From contig NZ_CADIKM010000004.1 of assembly GCF_902859895.1 (NCBI RefSeq), positions 290,927-354,926 of the forward strand: DNA of 64,000 nucleotides. Reading direction: 5' to 3'. The stretch is from Pararobbsia alpina. Lineage in GTDB: Bacteria; Pseudomonadota; Gammaproteobacteria; Burkholderiales; Burkholderiaceae. Positions 1 to 10,120 of this stretch are shown here, one piece after another (position 1 is the stretch's first letter; each line of letters opens with the position of its first letter). A model generated the notes under the pieces. It worked only from the letters and a program-made list of their open reading frames with translations, was not told where the DNA came from and did not search any database. A program made the position numbers and the translations under genes.

Positions 1-137
1 GACCCCCGAAGCAAAAACAAGGGGTGCGACAGACTCGGCTTCATCAGCCCTGGCGGGTCGAAAACTCGGCCGCGCTATGTCGAAGCCGTCGACGGCTGAA
101 TCACGCATTGTCTGTCCCACTTGCTCCATGGGAGCGC
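1..137. other. window edge, no gene recognised
   Basis: This short stretch lies downstream of the last gene of the minus-strand capsule operon. A small inverted repeat centred near position 88 (agccgtcgacggct) is present, but no T-run follows it in the direction of transcription, so I do not call a terminator. I see no reading frame with family similarity. Confidence 0.4.
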
Positions 138-1475
138 TCAAGCGGCCAGCCGTACAAGCGCGGCGACGGTGCGGCTGATCTGCTCAGGCTCATGCGTCGA
201 GCAAATGAAGAATCGCAGGCGAGCGGCTTTCTCTTCCACGGCAGGGTAGAAGATCGGTTGCACGTTGATCCCCTCATCGAATAGCGCGTTCGCCCATTGC
301 GCGGCCTTCAGCGAGCTGCCGGTAATCACTGGCACGACGGCGTAACCTGCGCTTGTGCCGGTATTGAGTCCAGCGCGGCGCGCTTCGCTGAGAAACTGAT
401 GGCCACGTTCCTTGAGCAGGGCGACGCGCCAAGGTTCGGCGATCAGACGCTCCAGCGCCGCGAGCGACCCGGCAGCAAGCGCAGGAGCCAGCCCGACGCT
501 GTACAGGAAGCCTGGGGCAAGATGCCGCAGGATATCGGTCAATGCCTGGGAACCTGCGACGAATCCACCGCAGCCCGCGAGCGTTTTGCTCAGTGTGCCC
601 ATCCAGATGTCGACATCGTCACTCAGTACGCCGCAATGCTCACGAATACCCTTGCCCTGCTCACCGAGCACGCCGAGCGAATGCGCTTCATCGACCATCA
701 GGAAGGCTGCATGACGCCGCTTGATCTCGACAAACCGGGCAAGCTCCGGCATATCGCCATCCATGCTGTACAAGCCTTCGATGGCGATCAATACACGCCG
801 GTACTCGCGCCGCACGCGGGTAAGCAGCTCATCGAGCGCATTCCAGTCGTTATGTGGAAAGCTTAGGCGCTTCGCGCCGCTGAGTTGCGCCCCTTGGACA
901 ATACTATTGTGCGCAAGCGAGTCATGCAGGATCAAGTCGCCTGGGCCAAACAGCGAGCCGATCACGGTCACGTTGGTCGCGTGACCACTCACGAATACTA
1001 CGCAGTCGTCTACTTCGTAGAAGAAAGCCAGACTCCGTTCAAGGTCGCGCTGCACGGCACGTTCACCGGCCACCATTCGGCTGGCCGATGCCGATGTTCC
1101 GTAGTGGTCGATCGCTTCCTTCGCTCGCGCGGAGACCATCGCGTCGCCGGAGAACCCCAAATAGTTGTAGTTCGCGTAGTTGAGGTACTCCGCTCCGGCG
1201 ATCCGGGTGGTCGCACCCGCGATTCCTTCATGCACTCGAAAGAATGGCGAGGCAACGTCCAACTTTTCGCTCATCTGGCGAAGAATCTGGACTTGCTGAT
1301 AGCCGGGCATCGCATCGAAACGACACAAGGCATCGAGTTCGGCCCGGCGGGCATCGTCTCCCGCGCTCGCCGCCAAAGGAATAAAAGGCTTCTCAGCCTC
1401 GTCGGACACACGTTCGAGTTGTCGCTGCAATGCCTTTGCAGCAAGCTGCTGGCGGATATGATCGCCCAATCCCAT
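138..1475 (-). CDS. wcbT: alpha-oxoamine synthase (WcbT-like, PLP-dependent acyl transferase)
   Basis: This 445-residue fold-type I PLP enzyme belongs to the alpha-oxoamine synthase family (8-amino-7-oxononanoate synthase, serine palmitoyltransferase, KBL, ALAS). Members condense an acyl thioester with an amino acid, releasing CO2. Family landmarks seen are NYLGF near residue 104, the PLP-stacking SGHATN near 163, VDEAHS (D262, H265) and GTLSKT with the Schiff-base lysine K297. About 90 residues precede the catalytic core, longer than in BioF. The gene is last in the operon, 9 bp after the LpxC-like gene, and the upstream PKS lacks a thioesterase. I infer that it off-loads the PKS acyl chain onto an amino acid. 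Substrate specificity cannot be read from the sequence. The B. pseudomallei counterpart has been annotated as an acyl-CoA transferase. Confidence 0.85.
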   Translation of the reverse strand: MGLGDHIRQQLAAKALQRQLERVSDEAEKPFIPLAASAGDDARRAELDALCRFDAMPGYQQVQILRQMSEKLDVASPFFRVHEGIAGATTRIAGAEYLNYANYNYLGFSGDAMVSARAKEAIDHYGTSASASRMVAGERAVQRDLERSLAFFYEVDDCVVFVSGHATNVTVIGSLFGPGDLILHDSLAHNSIVQGAQLSGAKRLSFPHNDWNALDELLTRVRREYRRVLIAIEGLYSMDGDMPELARFVEIKRRHAAFLMVDEAHSLGVLGEQGKGIREHCGVLSDDVDIWMGTLSKTLAGCGGFVAGSQALTDILRHLAPGFLYSVGLAPALAAGSLAALERLIAEPWRVALLKERGHQFLSEARRAGLNTGTSAGYAVVPVITGSSLKAAQWANALFDEGINVQPIFYPAVEEKAARLRFFICSTHEPEQISRTVAALVRLAA

Positions 1476-1484
1476 ACTGGTTCT

Positions 1485-2420
1485 TCACTCTTCGATTAAC
1501 TGATCTTCTGCCTGAAACTCGGCCCATTCCCACGCATCGGGCGTGGCAAGCAACTTGGAGACAAGGCGAAAATTCATTTCATGACTGGGCCGCAGCGCCG
1601 TGACGCGCCCAAGCAATGGCGCCCCCGCCATTGCCATGTCGCCGACCAGATCGAGTACCCGGTGACGCACGAACTCATCCGGCGTGCGCAAACCGCCCCA
1701 TACACCCTTGCCTACTATCGTGGCCGTACACGACGGCCGCGCACCGCGCAGAATCGGCGTGCCGCGTAGATACCCGGCAACGATAGCGGGCACCGCCCAT
1801 TTCAAGCGTCCATACGAACGTGACGAGGCGATCTGAAGGGCAAACGTATCGGGCGTGATGGCTCCCTCCCAATGCAGATCGCCAAAGCCCTTCAGATTGT
1901 TGCTGACGCTCACTTCGTAGTGCCCTGCCGGCTCTATGGTCAACTGGTGCAGTTGGCTCCCCTCGCCCGTTGTCACCGTGACCTCCCTCAGCACGCGGAT
2001 GAAGCGCTTTGCGCGGGGTAGCGCGACACGGCCGCAAGCGCGGATCGCATCGATCCAGGGCATCGCGCTACCGTCGAGGATCGGCACCTCTTCGGCGTCG
2101 AGTTCGACCACTGCATGATCGATCTCACACGTAAGCAGCGAGGCAAGGAGATGCTCGACAGTCCGCACGCCCATTCCATTCGGAGCCTGCAACATCGTGC
2201 AGAGCGGCTGCCCCCGGCGCAGCCAAGGATCGACCGGTATTTCCGCGAGGACTTTCCCTGCACGCACACGACGGAACACGATTCCCGACGACGTCGTGCG
2301 AGGGTCTGCCGGCAGGATGCGGACCCGCACCTTTCGACCGGTGTGCAGCCCGTGTCCCTCCAATTGAAGTTCGCGGGCCAAAGTCCCTTCGTGGGTACGC
2401 CAGCCGGCAGGCCCGCGCAT
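1485..2420 (-). CDS. wcbS: LpxC-family deacetylase (WcbS-like)
   Basis: The 311-residue product resembles UDP-3-O-acyl-GlcNAc deacetylase LpxC, a zinc amidase of lipid A synthesis. The catalytic set is present: E89-H90 in VEHLLAS, the HxxxD zinc pair H253 and D257 in VRHRVLDLVGD, and the general-acid histidine H280 in RPSHEMNF. The signature EEVPILDGSAMPW lies at about 110-122. It is therefore likely active, but its place inside a capsule operon beside a PKS suggests a substrate other than lipid A precursor, for example an N-acyl group on the capsule lipid or sugar. I chose ATG 2420, whose A overlaps the PKS stop codon (TGATG). A TTG one codon upstream is the alternative. A housekeeping lpxC is expected elsewhere in the genome. 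Confidence 0.83.
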   Translation of the reverse strand: MRGPAGWRTHEGTLARELQLEGHGLHTGRKVRVRILPADPRTTSSGIVFRRVRAGKVLAEIPVDPWLRRGQPLCTMLQAPNGMGVRTVEHLLASLLTCEIDHAVVELDAEEVPILDGSAMPWIDAIRACGRVALPRAKRFIRVLREVTVTTGEGSQLHQLTIEPAGHYEVSVSNNLKGFGDLHWEGAITPDTFALQIASSRSYGRLKWAVPAIVAGYLRGTPILRGARPSCTATIVGKGVWGGLRTPDEFVRHRVLDLVGDMAMAGAPLLGRVTALRPSHEMNFRLVSKLLATPDAWEWAEFQAEDQLIEE

Positions 2421-5400
2421 CAAAGTGCCTCCGTCCCGGCCAGCCCTATCCCGGATTTCCGGCCAAGCGCTTCCTCGATGTTGATCACGGCACTTGAATC
2501 CATATCGAGCCCATGTTGTGCCGCGAGCGTCGACACCGATGTTTCGACGCCGACCTGCGTTGGTCTTTCCGTTCCGTCCTGCGCAAGAATGGATTCGACG
2601 ATCGTCTCCGCGAGTGAATGGACCGTTGCCCCTTCTGCGAGGGTCATGACGGACAACTTGACTTCGAAGCTCTCCTCAACCGCCATTCCGAGTTCCATTC
2701 CCATCAGGGAATCCATCCCCATCTCGAGGACGGAGCGATCGGTTTCGATTTTCTCCGGCGACATGTGCAGGATGCGAGCGATCTGACCCAGCAGGGTTTC
2801 CTCGACAAGACTCAGCGCTTCCGCGCGCGGCAACATCTTGAGCTCGCTCCGCAGTTGTATGCCGCCGTCCCGCGAGGATTCACCTGCGCCTCGCTCGTGC
2901 AGTTCCTCATACCGGCGCGCCCGGGCAGAGGGCATGCCTCGCGCGATCGCGTTCCAGTCGAGCCTCACGACCGCCTCGCCTGTTCGCCCCTCCAGGAGTG
3001 CACCTTCAAGTGCGGCGAGCGCTTCCGCCGACGAGATCGACAGGCCGCCGATCCGAGCCTGGAGTGCCTCGCGCGTTTCCGCGTGGCGGGCAAGGAAGCC
3101 CACGTCATCGAGCGGCCCCCAGGCCATGCATGTCCCCGGCAGCCCAGCCGCGCGGCGTTGCTCAATCAGCGCCTCGAGGTAACTGTTGGCCGCCACGTAG
3201 CTGGCTTGCCCCGGATTGCCGAGGAAGGTCGTTGCCGACGAATAGACCACGAAGAAATCCAGCGCGCAACGCGAGGTCACACGATGCAGGTTCCACGCCC
3301 CCGCAAGCTTCGGCGCAAGCACCGCGGCAAAGCGTTCATCGTCGAGATTGCGCACGAGGCCATCATCGATCACCATGGCCGAGTGCACTACACCCTTGAG
3401 CGGTGCCCCGCGCGCATCGATTGCCTCGATGAGCTGGTTGACCGCAGTTGCGTCAGTAACATCACATGCCGCCACGTGTACTTGCACACCATGCTCATTA
3501 CGCCAGCGTGCCACCTCCTCGGCCAGGTGCTCAGTCAAAGTACCGCTGCGGCTGGCAAGCGTCAGATGCCGCGCGCCGCGCGATACCAGCCATTGCACCG
3601 TCGCAAATCCGAGGCCGCTCGTGCCACCGACAATCAGGTATGCGGCGGCGGGATCGAGCTCCAAGCGGCTTACTGGTGCAGAGTCGCGCGTGGGAGCGGG
3701 CACGCCGGCGGGATAGGTCACCAAGACCTTGCCGATATGGCGAGCCTGTTGCATGTGACGGAACGCCTCCTCGACGCGCGCGGCAGGAAACGCCCGGTAC
3801 GGCAGCGGGTGCAGCGTGCCGTTGTCGAATAACTGCATCACCTCGCCAAAAAGCCGAGTCGTCAGATCCGGGCGCACCTTCATCAACTGATCCGCATCGA
3901 TCCCGAAGTAGCTGACGTTGTTGCGGAACGGGCGCAATCCGATACGCGTGTTCTCATAGAAGTCCCGCTTGCCGAGTTCAAGGAAACGACCGAACGGACG
4001 CAGCGTATCGATGCCGCGCACCATCGCTTCGCCCGCGAGGGAATTCAGCACGACATCGACACCTATCCCGTCTGTCAGCGCATGAATCTCGTCAGCGAAC
4101 GACAGGCTGCGTGAATCGAGCACATGGTCCGCGCCGAGCAGGCGAATGAACTCGCGCTTCTCGCGGCTGCCGGCAGTCGCAAACACTTCGGCACCCAGGT
4201 GCCGCGCCAATTGGATTGCCGCGATGCCGACGCCACCCGCCCCCCCATGCACGAGCACGCGCTCGCCGCGGCGCAGCCGGGCAAGCTCGCAAAGCGCGTA
4301 GTAAGCGGTGAAGAACGTGGTCGGGATGGTCGCCGCCTCTTCGAATGTGAGGCGAGAGGGTTTATGCGCGATCGCCGTGACCTGCGTGCGCACACGGTTG
4401 GCGAAGGACGCCGGCGCAAAACCGAGGACGCCGTCCCCCACGGCGAAACCACTGACGTCGCGACCGACGCGAACGACGCGGCCGGACAGTTCCATGCCGA
4501 TCGTCGCACCCGCGAACCCGCTCTCCACTGCCTCATCCGACAGCAGTCCCATTGCATACATGACATCGCGGAAATTGAGGCCTGTCGCGGCCGGCTCGAC
4601 CTCGACTTCATCGGGAGCCAGGTCACGCTCGGGCGACGGGAACCATTCAAGGTTGCGCAATGAACCGGGAGCGTCGAAGCCGAGTACCGCGGGGCGCACG
4701 GCAATAGACGGCGCACTGCGAAGCGCCGCGCCTGCAGCCAACAGCATGCGCGGCACATAACGACCCTGCGGCGTGAGCAGCACCTCCTCTTCGGGATCGC
4801 CTGAGAGAAGTTCCTGCACGAGCTCGGCAGCGGGATTGTCACAGGCAGGATGCAGATCGATGAGCCGGCATGCGAGTTCCGGATGTTCGTTGGCCAGCAC
4901 GCGTCCCAGCCCCCAGAGCGTCGCCTGCTCCGGACGACATGCGGACGTTTCGGCAAACGGCATCGCAAACGGAGCGCCGCCCCGCGTGACGATCCATAGC
5001 TGCGGCCGGCGTGCATCGGAGACTGTGCTGAGTACATCAAGAGCGCGGACCAGTTGCGCAAGAGCGAGCGATGTCTCCTTTTGCGCATGCATCACATCGA
5101 TGCCATTCGCGTCGACAGGCAACGCGTGATCCGGAGCCATGAAGACGAGGTGATGCGGCAAATCTGCGGTCTTGCCTGCGCTCACATGCTCATTGAGCTC
5201 TTCCGGCAACTGCCGCAAAGTAATGCTCGATGCCTGATGACCTGCTGTACGCAATGTGGCAATCAGCGCATCGTGCGGGACCGCATCGCCCTCGGGACGC
5301 AATAGCAGCCAGTTCGCAGCAGGAATTGCCGCTGCCGACGGTGTGGCATGTTCGGCTTCTGCTTGCGACGCGCCTGGCGTTGATTCAACTGGCTGGCGCG

Positions 5401-8400
5401 CCACGACCAGAATCGGTGCGCCTTCGAGGTCAACTTTCCGTTCTATATGACGTGTGACGTCTTCGAAACCGACCTCTTCCAGTAGGCGAACCAGTCCGGC
5501 AGGAGATGTCCACGCTCGGGTTTGCACCGTCGCGTCGCTATCGTCGAGGTTGAATACAATGTCGGAGAAACGACTGCGGCGCGCTTCGGCAATGACGATC
5601 AGCGCGCCCGGTGCGAGCCAGTTCCGCATCGCGGCGAGCAGTGCTTGGGGGTTTGCTTGTGCGCCCAGCACATGACTGACGATCACCATGTCATACGGTG
5701 CAGCATCCCGCTCGCCCGACAGTTTGGGCTGGTCGCCAAATTCGATGGTCACCGTATGCACGGTGGGATGTTCGGCGGAATCAAATCCGCTGAGTTGCTC
5801 TGGGGTACCTGCAATCGTGTAGTCGCAGCGGGACGCCGGCACATCGACATCCAGCGGCTGCAGCACATCACCGAGTGGTGAATCGAGTTCAAGGACGCGC
5901 AGTCGGCGCGGCTGCTCCCATGCATCGACCGCCAATGTCAGGCATGCGCCCATCAACGCATCGACATGTGCCCAGGTTGGCGAGGCTTCGAAAAAGTGCT
6001 CGACGAGACTGCTGCGGGCAGGCTGCAACACCTGTTGACCCGTCATCTTGCCGGCGAGAATTGCAGGCAGCGCTGCCCCGCAATGAGCGAGCAAAGTCAG
6101 CTCCGCGACATGTTCGGGTGACTGAGCAAGAAGATCGCCCCATAGATCGTCGATCGATGGAAAGTTCGCACACGCGGCGGCATCACGTACCAGGCGCCTG
6201 CCTTCCCAGGATGCGAGACCATCTTCCACCAACATTGATGCAAGTCGTTCGAGCAGCGCGGGACGTGGGCTCTCCGGTAGAACCGGTTGATCGAATGCGC
6301 CAAAGGCATCAACGGCCTTCAATGCATAGGCGCTCGCCAGCACATCGAGAAGCGGCAGCATTTCAGTCAAATGTGCGTCGCGGCGCTGTGAATTCTCGTT
6401 CTTGGCGAGCAAGCCGACCGCAGCCTTGATGAGTTCGCCCGGCAAAGGCAAGGTGTCCGCGTCGAACTCGCCAGCACGCGGCTTGGCGTCGACGGCATAC
6501 GCATAACGTGCGGGCATGCTCTGGCGCCTGCCGACCAGATCGACTCGACGGAAGCGGCATTCACTCAAGCGGGCGACGATGCCACCCAGGGCATCGATAA
6601 ATTCGAATGTTGCGACAATCGAGTGCGGACTGCGCCGGTCGATCGTGGCGAGGACATGGCGAATCGTGTCGCCACGCATAAAGTCCACGCGTCCCAGATG
6701 CACCGGGACATACGCGGCATGATCCGCATGTACCTCAGTGCCCTCCCGGGCAAGCAGCGCAAAGAGCGGGTGAAAACCGCTGTCCATCAATGCCGGATGC
6801 AAGACGTACGTCGGCTCATGTGCAATCTGTACGTCCAACGATTGCGGCAGCGCGGAAGGCATCTCCATCTCGGCAAGCGCAGCATCGCCTGCTTCTGCGA
6901 TATGCACCGACCGTACCCACCGGAACGTCGGGCCATAGGTCAGCCCAATCGCGACAGTGCCCGCGTAAAGCGTCTCGCCGCTCAACGCCGGCTGTTCGAG
7001 GAGACGATCGAGCGTCGTCCCGGGTACGATCGAAGCGGAGCTCAAGACAGACCCGCTGGCAAGCAGGCGACCCGTGACATTGAGCGACCAAGGCTCGTCG
7101 CTCATGCGACTACGCGTCTCGATCGTGAAGCCGGCTGTGCGCGGATCGACGGTAAAGCGGAACATCTTCGCGTGTTGGGGCTGGAACACCACCGGCAGGC
7201 GGATCTCCAGGTTTTCGAGCGCACATGTTTCCGTGCCGAAATGGATGCGCGCGGCGGCGAGTGCCATCTCGACGTAGCCCGCACCTGGAAATGCCACGCC
7301 GCCATCGACCATGTGATCGGCCAGCATGGGGAGCTTTGCCGGATCGAGTTCGTTTTCCCAGGCGAGCGCGTGATCGCGTAAGCGGTAGCCGAGCAGCGGA
7401 TGCTCGCGGCGACGATTGACGAGATCGTAGGTCTCGGTGCTCGGCAGCAACCAGTAGTGTTCGTGCTGCCACGGATAGGCCGGCAGCGGAACACGAGCGT
7501 CTGGGGCAGCAAAACGATCTGAATCAACGCGTGCGCCATTCGCAACCGCCGCGAGGATTGCACGTTGCATCGTCACGGCGCTATCAACGTTGCGTTTGCC
7601 CGTCGGCAGGACATGGCCGGTGGCCTCGGCATCCTCAAGCGTTTGCTTCACATAGGTACCAAGGATCGAATGCGGACCCACTTCGAGAAAGAGCCGAACG
7701 CCGTCTTCGACCAGACGGCCGACTGCCTCTCCAAACCGTACCGGTTCCCGAATATTGCGCCACCAATACTCGGCGTCGAGCGCCGCGCCGTCGAAATCCG
7801 CACCTGTGACCGTGGAAACAAAGCGTCGCGCAGCCGGCTGCGGTGACAGTCCCGCAAGGCCCTCGAGCACAGCGGTGCGAATTCTGTCCATGTGGGCGCT
7901 GTGAAACGCGTAGTCGAGTGCGAGAATCTGGAAGAACCGCCCACTCTCGCGCAGCGATGCGCCAATGGCCTCCAGCGCGACAAGTGTTCCTGCGAGCGTA
8001 ACGGACTGTGGGCTGTTCACGCCGGCGATTTCCACCGCGTCATCGCCAATACCGAGCTCCGTGATCAATGCTCGCATGGCCGCTTCGCCAAGCCCGGCCG
8101 CCGCCATTCTCCCCGCACCCCGCGTCAGCGCCTGCGCACCACTGCGAATCCGGATGACGCGTACGGCCTGTTCGAGCGTCAATGCCCCAGCGCACCAAGC
8201 GGCCGCGGCTTCACCGACACTATGGCCGAGGCATACATCGAAACGCACGCCGCGCGCGTCGATCATGCGCGTGATGCCGACCTGGATCGCAAACAGCAGC
8301 GGCTGCGCGTGTTCAGTCGCTTCGAGCCATTCGGCGCTGGCACCTTCACGCATCACCTTCACGAGCGATTCGCTGCCGTCGGCGCACCACAAGGCGTCGA

Positions 8401-10120
8401 CCTCTTCGAGCGCGGCACGGAACACGGGTTCTTCAGCAAGCAATTGCTGCCCCATGCCGGCCCATTGCGAGCCATTGCCGGAAAACACCAGCGCCAGTCG
8501 AGCATCAGTACCCGATGCTTCGCCCTGTACGATCGGCAACGACACGAGATCGCTCGATTCGGCGGCAAGCGCGCGAAGCGCGGAACGCCCTTCACTGTCG
8601 TTTGAGGGTGCAACGATGGCGCGATGTTCGAGCCATTGACGGCGATGCGTGGCGCCTGCTGCCAATGTCTTCCAAGGAGTACCGGCATCGAGCATCCGCA
8701 AATACCGCGCGGCGAGCATCGGAATCGCTTGGGGGGCGCGGGCCGACAACAGAAGCGGGGGCAGCGATTCGTTGTATTGGGACGCTGTGTCTCGATCACC
8801 CGGCGACACGCCATTCTCTTCTGAAGCCTTGGGGGCTTCTCTGAGAACCACGTGTGCGTTAGTACCGCCGAACCCGAATGAATTGACCCCCATCACGAGC
8901 GGTTCAGCGCTGGATGCGAGCGATGTGTACCGATCGACGACACGTAACCTGCCCGCTTCAAAGTCGATATTCGGATTGGGGGTCGTGAAGTGAAGCGACC
9001 TCGGCACGGCTCGATGTTTGAGACATAAGATCGCCTTCAGCAGGCCGGCCATTCCCGATGCTGTTTCAAGGTGACCCACATTGGTTTTTACAGAGCCGAT
9101 CAGAAGCGGCTTTTCGATTGGACGCCCCGCTGCCGCGACTTCCATCAGCGCGCGCGCCTCGATCGGGTCGCCGACCGACGTACCCGTGCCGTGCGCTTCG
9201 AGATAGGCGAGCGAACGCGGGTCGACGCCGGCGCGCTCATAGACGCTCTTCAATAGTGCGGCCTGCGTTGCGGCACCAGGCACGCTGATACCGCCTTGCG
9301 AATAACCGTCCGAATTCACGCCAGAACCGGCAATCACCGCATGAATCGTGTCGCCATCTGCCAGCGCGCATTCCAGCGATTTCAACAGCACCATGCCGCC
9401 GCCCTCGGAGCGCACATAGCCGTCGCCGGATCCATCGAACGCACGGCAGCGTCCGTTCGGCGACAACATGGACGCCTTCGAGAAGGTAACGAAGCCCAAG
9501 GGGTGCACCAGCAGATTGACACCGCCGGCCAGTGCCATCTCTGCATCGCCCGATTGCAGAGCCTGACAGGCCTGATGCAAGGCCACCAGTGACGACGAGC
9601 ATGCAGTGTCGATAGACATGCTAGGGCCGCGCAGGTCGAATACATATGACACGCGATTTGAGGCGATGCTCAGCGTATTGCCTGTGGCGGAATACGGGTC
9701 GATCGTACTTAGATCGTCGACAGTTCGGTTGCCGTAGTCGGAGCTTGCGACACCGACGTACACCGCGCAGTTGCGGCCTTCCATTTCGCGAGGCCGCAGT
9801 CCCGCGTCCTCGAAGGTCTCCCATGCGAGTTCCAGCAGTATTCGTTGCTGCGGGTCCATCTGCTTGGCTTCACGCGGGGAGATGCCGAAGAAGTCGGCAT
9901 CGAAGCCCGCGACGTCGTCGAGGACGCCGGCGGCGAAGGTGTAGCTTTTGCCCGGTTCGCGCTTGGAGGGATGTTGAAAGAAATCGGTGCCGAAGCGTTC
10001 GGCGGGCACTTGTGTTACCGCGTCGCGTTCGTCGCGCAGCAAGCTCCAGAATTCGTCCGGCCCGGTCACCCCGCCGGGAAAGCGGCACGCCATCCCTACA
10101 ATTGCAATTTGTTTGATCAT
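2420..10120 (-). CDS. wcbR: reducing type I polyketide/fatty acid synthase (WcbR-like)
   Basis: This 2566-residue single-module megasynthase should build a fully reduced acyl chain on its own carrier domain. The domains in order are: ketosynthase 1-430 (C174 in DTACSSS, H310, H350); acyltransferase 545-850 (S634 in GHSVGEA, H740); dehydratase 905-1195 (H936 in LADHMVDGG, D1113); a degenerate methyltransferase-like stretch about 1370-1575; enoylreductase about 1815-2140 (LNFRDVMYA, GGAGGVGIAA); ketoreductase 2155-2400 (GGTSGLGFA, K2271, S2294, Y2308); and an acyl carrier protein with phosphopantetheine serine S2471 in GMDSLMG. Only about 95 residues follow that serine and no thioesterase or reductase domain is visible, so release probably needs a partner enzyme. 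It overlaps wcbQ by 4 bp and wcbS by 3 bp, which implies coupled translation. Confidence 0.92.
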   Translation of the reverse strand: MIKQIAIVGMACRFPGGVTGPDEFWSLLRDERDAVTQVPAERFGTDFFQHPSKREPGKSYTFAAGVLDDVAGFDADFFGISPREAKQMDPQQRILLELAWETFEDAGLRPREMEGRNCAVYVGVASSDYGNRTVDDLSTIDPYSATGNTLSIASNRVSYVFDLRGPSMSIDTACSSSLVALHQACQALQSGDAEMALAGGVNLLVHPLGFVTFSKASMLSPNGRCRAFDGSGDGYVRSEGGGMVLLKSLECALADGDTIHAVIAGSGVNSDGYSQGGISVPGAATQAALLKSVYERAGVDPRSLAYLEAHGTGTSVGDPIEARALMEVAAAGRPIEKPLLIGSVKTNVGHLETASGMAGLLKAILCLKHRAVPRSLHFTTPNPNIDFEAGRLRVVDRYTSLASSAEPLVMGVNSFGFGGTNAHVVLREAPKASEENGVSPGDRDTASQYNESLPPLLLSARAPQAIPMLAARYLRMLDAGTPWKTLAAGATHRRQWLEHRAIVAPSNDSEGRSALRALAAESSDLVSLPIVQGEASGTDARLALVFSGNGSQWAGMGQQLLAEEPVFRAALEEVDALWCADGSESLVKVMREGASAEWLEATEHAQPLLFAIQVGITRMIDARGVRFDVCLGHSVGEAAAAWCAGALTLEQAVRVIRIRSGAQALTRGAGRMAAAGLGEAAMRALITELGIGDDAVEIAGVNSPQSVTLAGTLVALEAIGASLRESGRFFQILALDYAFHSAHMDRIRTAVLEGLAGLSPQPAARRFVSTVTGADFDGAALDAEYWWRNIREPVRFGEAVGRLVEDGVRLFLEVGPHSILGTYVKQTLEDAEATGHVLPTGKRNVDSAVTMQRAILAAVANGARVDSDRFAAPDARVPLPAYPWQHEHYWLLPSTETYDLVNRRREHPLLGYRLRDHALAWENELDPAKLPMLADHMVDGGVAFPGAGYVEMALAAARIHFGTETCALENLEIRLPVVFQPQHAKMFRFTVDPRTAGFTIETRSRMSDEPWSLNVTGRLLASGSVLSSASIVPGTTLDRLLEQPALSGETLYAGTVAIGLTYGPTFRWVRSVHIAEAGDAALAEMEMPSALPQSLDVQIAHEPTYVLHPALMDSGFHPLFALLAREGTEVHADHAAYVPVHLGRVDFMRGDTIRHVLATIDRRSPHSIVATFEFIDALGGIVARLSECRFRRVDLVGRRQSMPARYAYAVDAKPRAGEFDADTLPLPGELIKAAVGLLAKNENSQRRDAHLTEMLPLLDVLASAYALKAVDAFGAFDQPVLPESPRPALLERLASMLVEDGLASWEGRRLVRDAAACANFPSIDDLWGDLLAQSPEHVAELTLLAHCGAALPAILAGKMTGQQVLQPARSSLVEHFFEASPTWAHVDALMGACLTLAVDAWEQPRRLRVLELDSPLGDVLQPLDVDVPASRCDYTIAGTPEQLSGFDSAEHPTVHTVTIEFGDQPKLSGERDAAPYDMVIVSHVLGAQANPQALLAAMRNWLAPGALIVIAEARRSRFSDIVFNLDDSDATVQTRAWTSPAGLVRLLEEVGFEDVTRHIERKVDLEGAPILVVARQPVESTPGASQAEAEHATPSAAAIPAANWLLLRPEGDAVPHDALIATLRTAGHQASSITLRQLPEELNEHVSAGKTADLPHHLVFMAPDHALPVDANGIDVMHAQKETSLALAQLVRALDVLSTVSDARRPQLWIVTRGGAPFAMPFAETSACRPEQATLWGLGRVLANEHPELACRLIDLHPACDNPAAELVQELLSGDPEEEVLLTPQGRYVPRMLLAAGAALRSAPSIAVRPAVLGFDAPGSLRNLEWFPSPERDLAPDEVEVEPAATGLNFRDVMYAMGLLSDEAVESGFAGATIGMELSGRVVRVGRDVSGFAVGDGVLGFAPASFANRVRTQVTAIAHKPSRLTFEEAATIPTTFFTAYYALCELARLRRGERVLVHGGAGGVGIAAIQLARHLGAEVFATAGSREKREFIRLLGADHVLDSRSLSFADEIHALTDGIGVDVVLNSLAGEAMVRGIDTLRPFGRFLELGKRDFYENTRIGLRPFRNNVSYFGIDADQLMKVRPDLTTRLFGEVMQLFDNGTLHPLPYRAFPAARVEEAFRHMQQARHIGKVLVTYPAGVPAPTRDSAPVSRLELDPAAAYLIVGGTSGLGFATVQWLVSRGARHLTLASRSGTLTEHLAEEVARWRNEHGVQVHVAACDVTDATAVNQLIEAIDARGAPLKGVVHSAMVIDDGLVRNLDDERFAAVLAPKLAGAWNLHRVTSRCALDFFVVYSSATTFLGNPGQASYVAANSYLEALIEQRRAAGLPGTCMAWGPLDDVGFLARHAETREALQARIGGLSISSAEALAALEGALLEGRTGEAVVRLDWNAIARGMPSARARRYEELHERGAGESSRDGGIQLRSELKMLPRAEALSLVEETLLGQIARILHMSPEKIETDRSVLEMGMDSLMGMELGMAVEESFEVKLSVMTLAEGATVHSLAETIVESILAQDGTERPTQVGVETSVSTLAAQHGLDMDSSAVINIEEALGRKSGIGLAGTEAL

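Noticed and set aside
2618..3832. 404-codon plus-strand frame opposite the PKS KR-ACP region
   Set aside because: It is a typical high-GC shadow of a real gene; composition is biased to R, H and A and no motif is present.
4075..5088. 337-codon minus-strand frame inside the PKS enoylreductase region
   Set aside because: It overlaps the enoylreductase frame, which has intact family motifs; the alternative is arginine/serine-rich.
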